Below are positions 5,758 to 8,180 of a stretch of 8,180 nucleotides of DNA, piece after piece. The position numbers and the translations under genes were made by a program. The notes beneath the pieces are model-generated. The model ran no database searches. It saw only the letters and a program-made list of their open reading frames with translations, and was not told the DNA's origin. This DNA comes from an uncultured Bacteroidales bacterium. GTDB lineage: Bacteria > Bacteroidota > Bacteroidia > Bacteroidales > UBA932. The first letter of the stretch is position 1. Each line of letters opens with the position of its first letter. The stretch covers positions 1 to 8,180 of the forward strand of contig CAMJHJ010000105.1 of NCBI GenBank assembly GCA_946405485.1, in the 5' to 3' direction.

Positions 5758-7350
5758 TCAGAATTTCGGTGCGCTGTCGTAAACGGATTGGAGCGTATAA
5801 TTCTTGTCGGTGGAGGTCATCGCCTTGACCATCAGGTCGATGACGGTCTTGCTGTTGCCGATGTAGCCACCGGTCCCGTGGTCGATATAGCCGTGCTGCT
5901 CCTTGCCGGCACCGCTGGCCCCGTTGTCCCAGAGGAAGGCGGGCAAGCCATACACCTTGGCGGCCTTGACGACATACTCCATGTAATAGAGATAGAAGGC
6001 CCAGGCCCGTGCGTCTGACTGGGCGCGCATCGAGCAGCCGAACTCACCGACATAGACGGGAATGTCCTTGTCCACATATTTCTGGAACAGGTTGCCGAAG
6101 ACATCCTTGACATGGTCCTCGTCACCCCCGTTGGATTTCTTGCCCGCGGCGCCGGTGTGCCCCCAGTCGGACCACTGCTCATCCCCGATCGTATAGTCGG
6201 AAGGATCGTAGAAGTGGACGGAGAGCATCAGCTTTCCGGCGGGGTCGGCGGGCATTTTCGCATACTGCTCGAACGAAGGGTTGGCCGCATAGGTCGGCAC
6301 GCCCAGCCAGCGCGTGGCATTGTTGCCGCCCGTGGCGCGGACCGCATCCACGAAGACCTGATTCCACTCGTTCAGGATGTTGCACTGCTTGGTGGGGTCG
6401 GCGCGGAAATCGGCGCTCCAGCCCCATCCGCCATCATTGATTTCATTGAAGCCTTCAAAGATTAGCCAGTCGCCCTTGTCTTTGAACTTCTCGGCGATCT
6501 GGGTCCAGACAGCCCGGATTTCCGCTTTGATGGCTGCATTGACCTCCGCATTCTTGGAGGCGCCGAGAATATCTTGCCACCGGGTATCGATATCTACTCC
6601 GTTCTCGATGATGTTATGATGGTTCTCGTCGTGATGGGTGTTGATGATCACATTCAGGCCTGCCTGTTCGGCATAGCCCACAAGTTCGTATACCCGGGAG
6701 AGCCAGGTCTCGTCAATCTTGTAATCCGGTGCCTCCCCGATCATCTTGAGCCAGGTGACGGGAATCCGGACCGAACTGAATCCGGCCGCCTTCACCCCGT
6801 TGAAAGTCGCCTGAGTGGCCAGCACGCCCGTCCAACAAGTCTCATCGGGATAGAGGAATTTATCACCTGCCCAGGTCCCGTTGTAAAAGGCATCCATCTG
6901 GTTGCCGATGTTCCAGCCAAGGCCCAGTTTCCCTGCCATCTGCCAGGCCCGGTTGGTGCCGGGCGTCGGATCCGGAACGACGGTCTTTCCTTCCTGCGTG
7001 ATCGTAAAGCTCACGTCCGAGGCGCCCGTGGCACTCACGGTAACGGTCGCCGTACGTGACTCGTAAGAATCATTGACAGCCACGGTCAGCCCGACACTGA
7101 TCTTGTAGTCCTTGAAGGTACCATCCTTATAACTGACCCAAGCCGGCAGGCCCGTCAGTTTCGGACGTGCGGGCGCCGTAATGTCCAGGGACAGGGTCTC
7201 CCCTGCCTGGGCAACGGAGAATGCACTTTTGCTCAGGCTGATCGCCGTCGGTGCGGAAGGCGTGTCGGGCGTGGGGTTGTCCGGAGTCGGTTTCTCTCCG
7301 CACGAGAGGATGGCCAGCAGCGTGGCCGAAAGCAGTAAGAAGCGTTTCAT
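5758..7350 (-). CDS. BACON-domain GH5 endo-beta-glycanase lipoprotein (probably subfamily 4)
   Basis: Predicted extracytoplasmic endo-beta-1,4-glycanase of 530 residues. It has a lipoprotein signal peptide with LAILSC ending at lipidated Cys17, a Pro/Thr/Asp linker (18-35), a BACON Ig-like domain (about 35-121, ending in the typical FTITQEGK), a second short linker (PDPTPGTNR, 126-134) and a GH5 barrel (about 135-530). Catalytic residues are complete: Arg195, His239/His240 (INTHH), Asn302, acid/base Glu303 (FEGFNEIN), His379, Tyr381, nucleophile Glu436 (VYVGEFG) and Trp474 (FLWDNG). LGLGWNIGNQMDA (142-154), ETCW (170-173) and INTHHDENHH (236-245) fit subfamily 4, which includes endoglucanases, xyloglucanases, lichenases and glucomannanases. 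Domain layout recalls the BACON-GH5 xyloglucanase of B. ovatus, but the neighbours point to glucomannan. The ATG overlaps the preceding stop as ATGA. Activity on xyloglucan or mixed-linkage glucan remains possible. Confidence 0.93.
   Translation of the reverse strand: MKRFLLLSATLLAILSCGEKPTPDNPTPDTPSAPTAISLSKSAFSVAQAGETLSLDITAPARPKLTGLPAWVSYKDGTFKDYKISVGLTVAVNDSYESRTATVTVSATGASDVSFTITQEGKTVVPDPTPGTNRAWQMAGKLGLGWNIGNQMDAFYNGTWAGDKFLYPDETCWTGVLATQATFNGVKAAGFSSVRIPVTWLKMIGEAPDYKIDETWLSRVYELVGYAEQAGLNVIINTHHDENHHNIIENGVDIDTRWQDILGASKNAEVNAAIKAEIRAVWTQIAEKFKDKGDWLIFEGFNEINDGGWGWSADFRADPTKQCNILNEWNQVFVDAVRATGGNNATRWLGVPTYAANPSFEQYAKMPADPAGKLMLSVHFYDPSDYTIGDEQWSDWGHTGAAGKKSNGGDEDHVKDVFGNLFQKYVDKDIPVYVGEFGCSMRAQSDARAWAFYLYYMEYVVKAAKVYGLPAFLWDNGASGAGKEQHGYIDHGTGGYIGNSKTVIDLMVKAMTSTDKNYTLQSVYDSAPKF
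7347..7350 (-). promoter_or_regulatory. ATGA stop-start overlap between GH26 and GH5 genes
   Basis: Read on the minus strand, ATG of the GH5 lipoprotein and TGA of the GH26 gene share bases 7350-7347. Such overlaps commonly support translational coupling by terminating and restarting ribosomes. The bases just upstream (CCTTCCCTGAA before the ATG) contain no Shine-Dalgarno match, which is normal for Bacteroidota. Confidence 0.8.
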
Positions 7351-8180
7351 TTCAGGGAAGGCATGTTTTCGCGGTTATAGACGGCCGCGTCCGTCATTAC
7401 TTTCTTCCAGTATTCGAGAGTGTTGAGATTCCAGTCAGGAGGTGTGAGAATGATATTTCCGGCAGAATCGGAAGTATTCCAGACCATGAACCAGGACCAG
7501 GGGTTCCCGGCCGCTATATTGGAGGCGGGATCCGGAATGTTGCCGCATTCGCTGACGGTCAGGATCTTCTTTCCTCCGGTCACCTCCTGCAGGAAATCAA
7601 ACTGGGTTCCTTTCACTCCCGTATTATTCTCATAAATATCGACGCCGACAATATCGACTTTGTCATCGCCCGGATACCATTCTTTCGCGGCCGCTTCGAA
7701 TCCGGGGACCACATCCACGGTCCACACCCAAAGCAGGTTATTCAAGCCGTGGTGCTTCTCCAGCCGGTCCCGAAGGATATTCCACAGCGCCTTGCACGGC
7801 TCTGCGCCATAACGGCCCCACCAGAACCAGGCCCCGCCGGCAGGATTGTATTTCGTATAATTCCCGGCGGCCTCATGCAAGGGACGGAACAAGACGGGAA
7901 TACCCGCTTCCTGCAATTGCTTGAAGGTCCCCGCAATCTCATCGATGTCAGCCAAGATGCACTCATGCTGCCAGGTCCCTTCTTTCACGGCTTCCCGGAT
8001 ATCAAACGGGGTCGTACCACTGTTCCCGGAAATATAGAAGGCATAGCCGTCCGTGCCTCCTCCCCGATATACCTCCTCACTTTCCGGCACATTCCAGTGC
8101 CACATGTAAGAGATGACGCCGTTCGCATTCCAATGCTCTTTCTGCGCTGAGATATCGGTGTAATCCTGCCTCCAGCTCCA
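7347..8180 (-). CDS. GH26 beta-mannanase, C-terminal part (5' end outside window)
   Basis: The frame is open through the right edge, so the Met at 8105-8103 is internal; the residues before it (NANGVISYMWHWNVP) are clearly GH26 barrel. There are 277 codons plus TGA in the window. VLFRPLHEAAGNY (96-108 of the visible part) contains the acid/base Glu103, a ten-residue longer loop than in the downstream paralogue leads to AWFWWGRYGAEP (117-128), and LTVSECGNIPD (207-217) carries the nucleophile Glu211. Residues 171-184 (GDDKVDIVGVDIYE) are the usual strand before the nucleophile. The substrate is expected to be beta-1,4-mannan, glucomannan or galactomannan. The signal peptide and any N-terminal domains are outside, so localisation is unknown. 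The TGA overlaps the ATG of the GH5 gene by four bases. It is clearly diverged from the other GH26 in this operon, so it is not a recent duplicate. Confidence 0.93.
   Translation of the reverse strand, partial: WSWRQDYTDISAQKEHWNANGVISYMWHWNVPESEEVYRGGGTDGYAFYISGNSGTTPFDIREAVKEGTWQHECILADIDEIAGTFKQLQEAGIPVLFRPLHEAAGNYTKYNPAGGAWFWWGRYGAEPCKALWNILRDRLEKHHGLNNLLWVWTVDVVPGFEAAAKEWYPGDDKVDIVGVDIYENNTGVKGTQFDFLQEVTGGKKILTVSECGNIPDPASNIAAGNPWSWFMVWNTSDSAGNIILTPPDWNLNTLEYWKKVMTDAAVYNRENMPSLK

Larger units (their letters stand above)
1..8180 (-). other. Glucomannan utilisation operon (partial), six co-directional genes
   Basis: All six genes are on the minus strand. The junctions are a 4-base overlap (7347-7350) and gaps of 2 (5756-5757), 4 (4636-4639), 1 (3471) and 3 bases (924-926). 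None can hold a promoter, terminator or riboswitch, so one transcript is expected, controlled from beyond the right edge. Gene content combines two GH26 mannanases, two GH5 glycanase modules, a symporter and two disaccharide phosphorylases, which points to beta-mannan containing glucose, i.e. glucomannan. No SusC/SusD pair, sensor/regulator, epimerase or phosphomannose-handling gene is visible in the window. Confidence 0.85.

Noticed and set aside
5154..7830. An identical 18-base string at 5154-5171 and 7813-7830, considered as a repeat.
   Set aside because: It encodes the conserved WFWWGR active-site motif in both GH26 genes; protein conservation explains it.
7347..8105. A complete small 252-residue GH26 protein starting at the ATG at 8105.
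   Set aside because: The frame remains open to the right edge and the residues upstream of that Met are conserved barrel sequence, so this is an internal Met of a larger gene.

Overview
This window is a single, densely packed operon on the minus strand. It is read from the right end towards the left end and looks like part of a glucomannan (mannan plus beta-glucan) utilisation locus of a Bacteroidota bacterium, most likely a gut or rumen Bacteroidales. The taxonomic inference rests on a BACON-domain glycoside hydrolase lipoprotein, lipobox signal peptides of Bacteroidota type, a GH26 - GH130 - GPH-symporter gene order recalled from Bacteroides mannan loci, and the absence of convincing Shine-Dalgarno sequences before the starts. 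The DNA is visibly GC-rich for the group, which would suit a high-GC Bacteroidales lineage; genus cannot be assigned from the sequence alone.

Layout in transcription order: (1) 8180-7347, the C-terminal part of a GH26 beta-mannanase, cut by the window edge; (2) 7350-5758, a BACON + GH5 (probably subfamily 4) endo-beta-glycanase lipoprotein; (3) 5755-4640, a GH26 beta-mannanase lipoprotein; (4) 4635-3472, a GH130 mannosylglucose phosphorylase; (5) 3470-927, a GPH-family sugar:cation symporter fused in one reading frame, through an extra transmembrane helix, to a GH5 (probably subfamily 2) endoglucanase domain; (6) 923-1, the N-terminal part of a GH94 cellobiose phosphorylase, cut by the window edge. 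Gaps between genes are 4 bases or less and the first junction is an ATGA overlap, so there is no room for internal promoters or terminators. No stretch lacks a gene, and I see no RNA genes, mobile elements or CRISPR.

How the parts fit (inference from families): the lipoprotein GH26 and GH5 enzymes cut beta-1,4-mannan and glucan linkages outside or within the periplasm; the symporter imports short oligosaccharides; in the cytoplasm the GH130 enzyme phosphorolyses Man-beta-1,4-Glc to mannose-1-phosphate plus glucose, and the GH94 enzyme phosphorolyses cellobiose to glucose-1-phosphate plus glucose. Two phosphorylases together would cover Man-Glc and Glc-Glc disaccharides released from glucomannan while conserving bond energy.

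The standout is gene 5. It joins an importer and a polysaccharide hydrolase covalently in one polypeptide, with a 13th hydrophobic helix placed so that the catalytic domain should sit in the periplasm at the mouth of the transporter: a predicted 'cut-and-import' machine. No SusC/SusD pair, regulator or mannobiose 2-epimerase is in the window; these would be expected outside it if the locus is a complete PUL.
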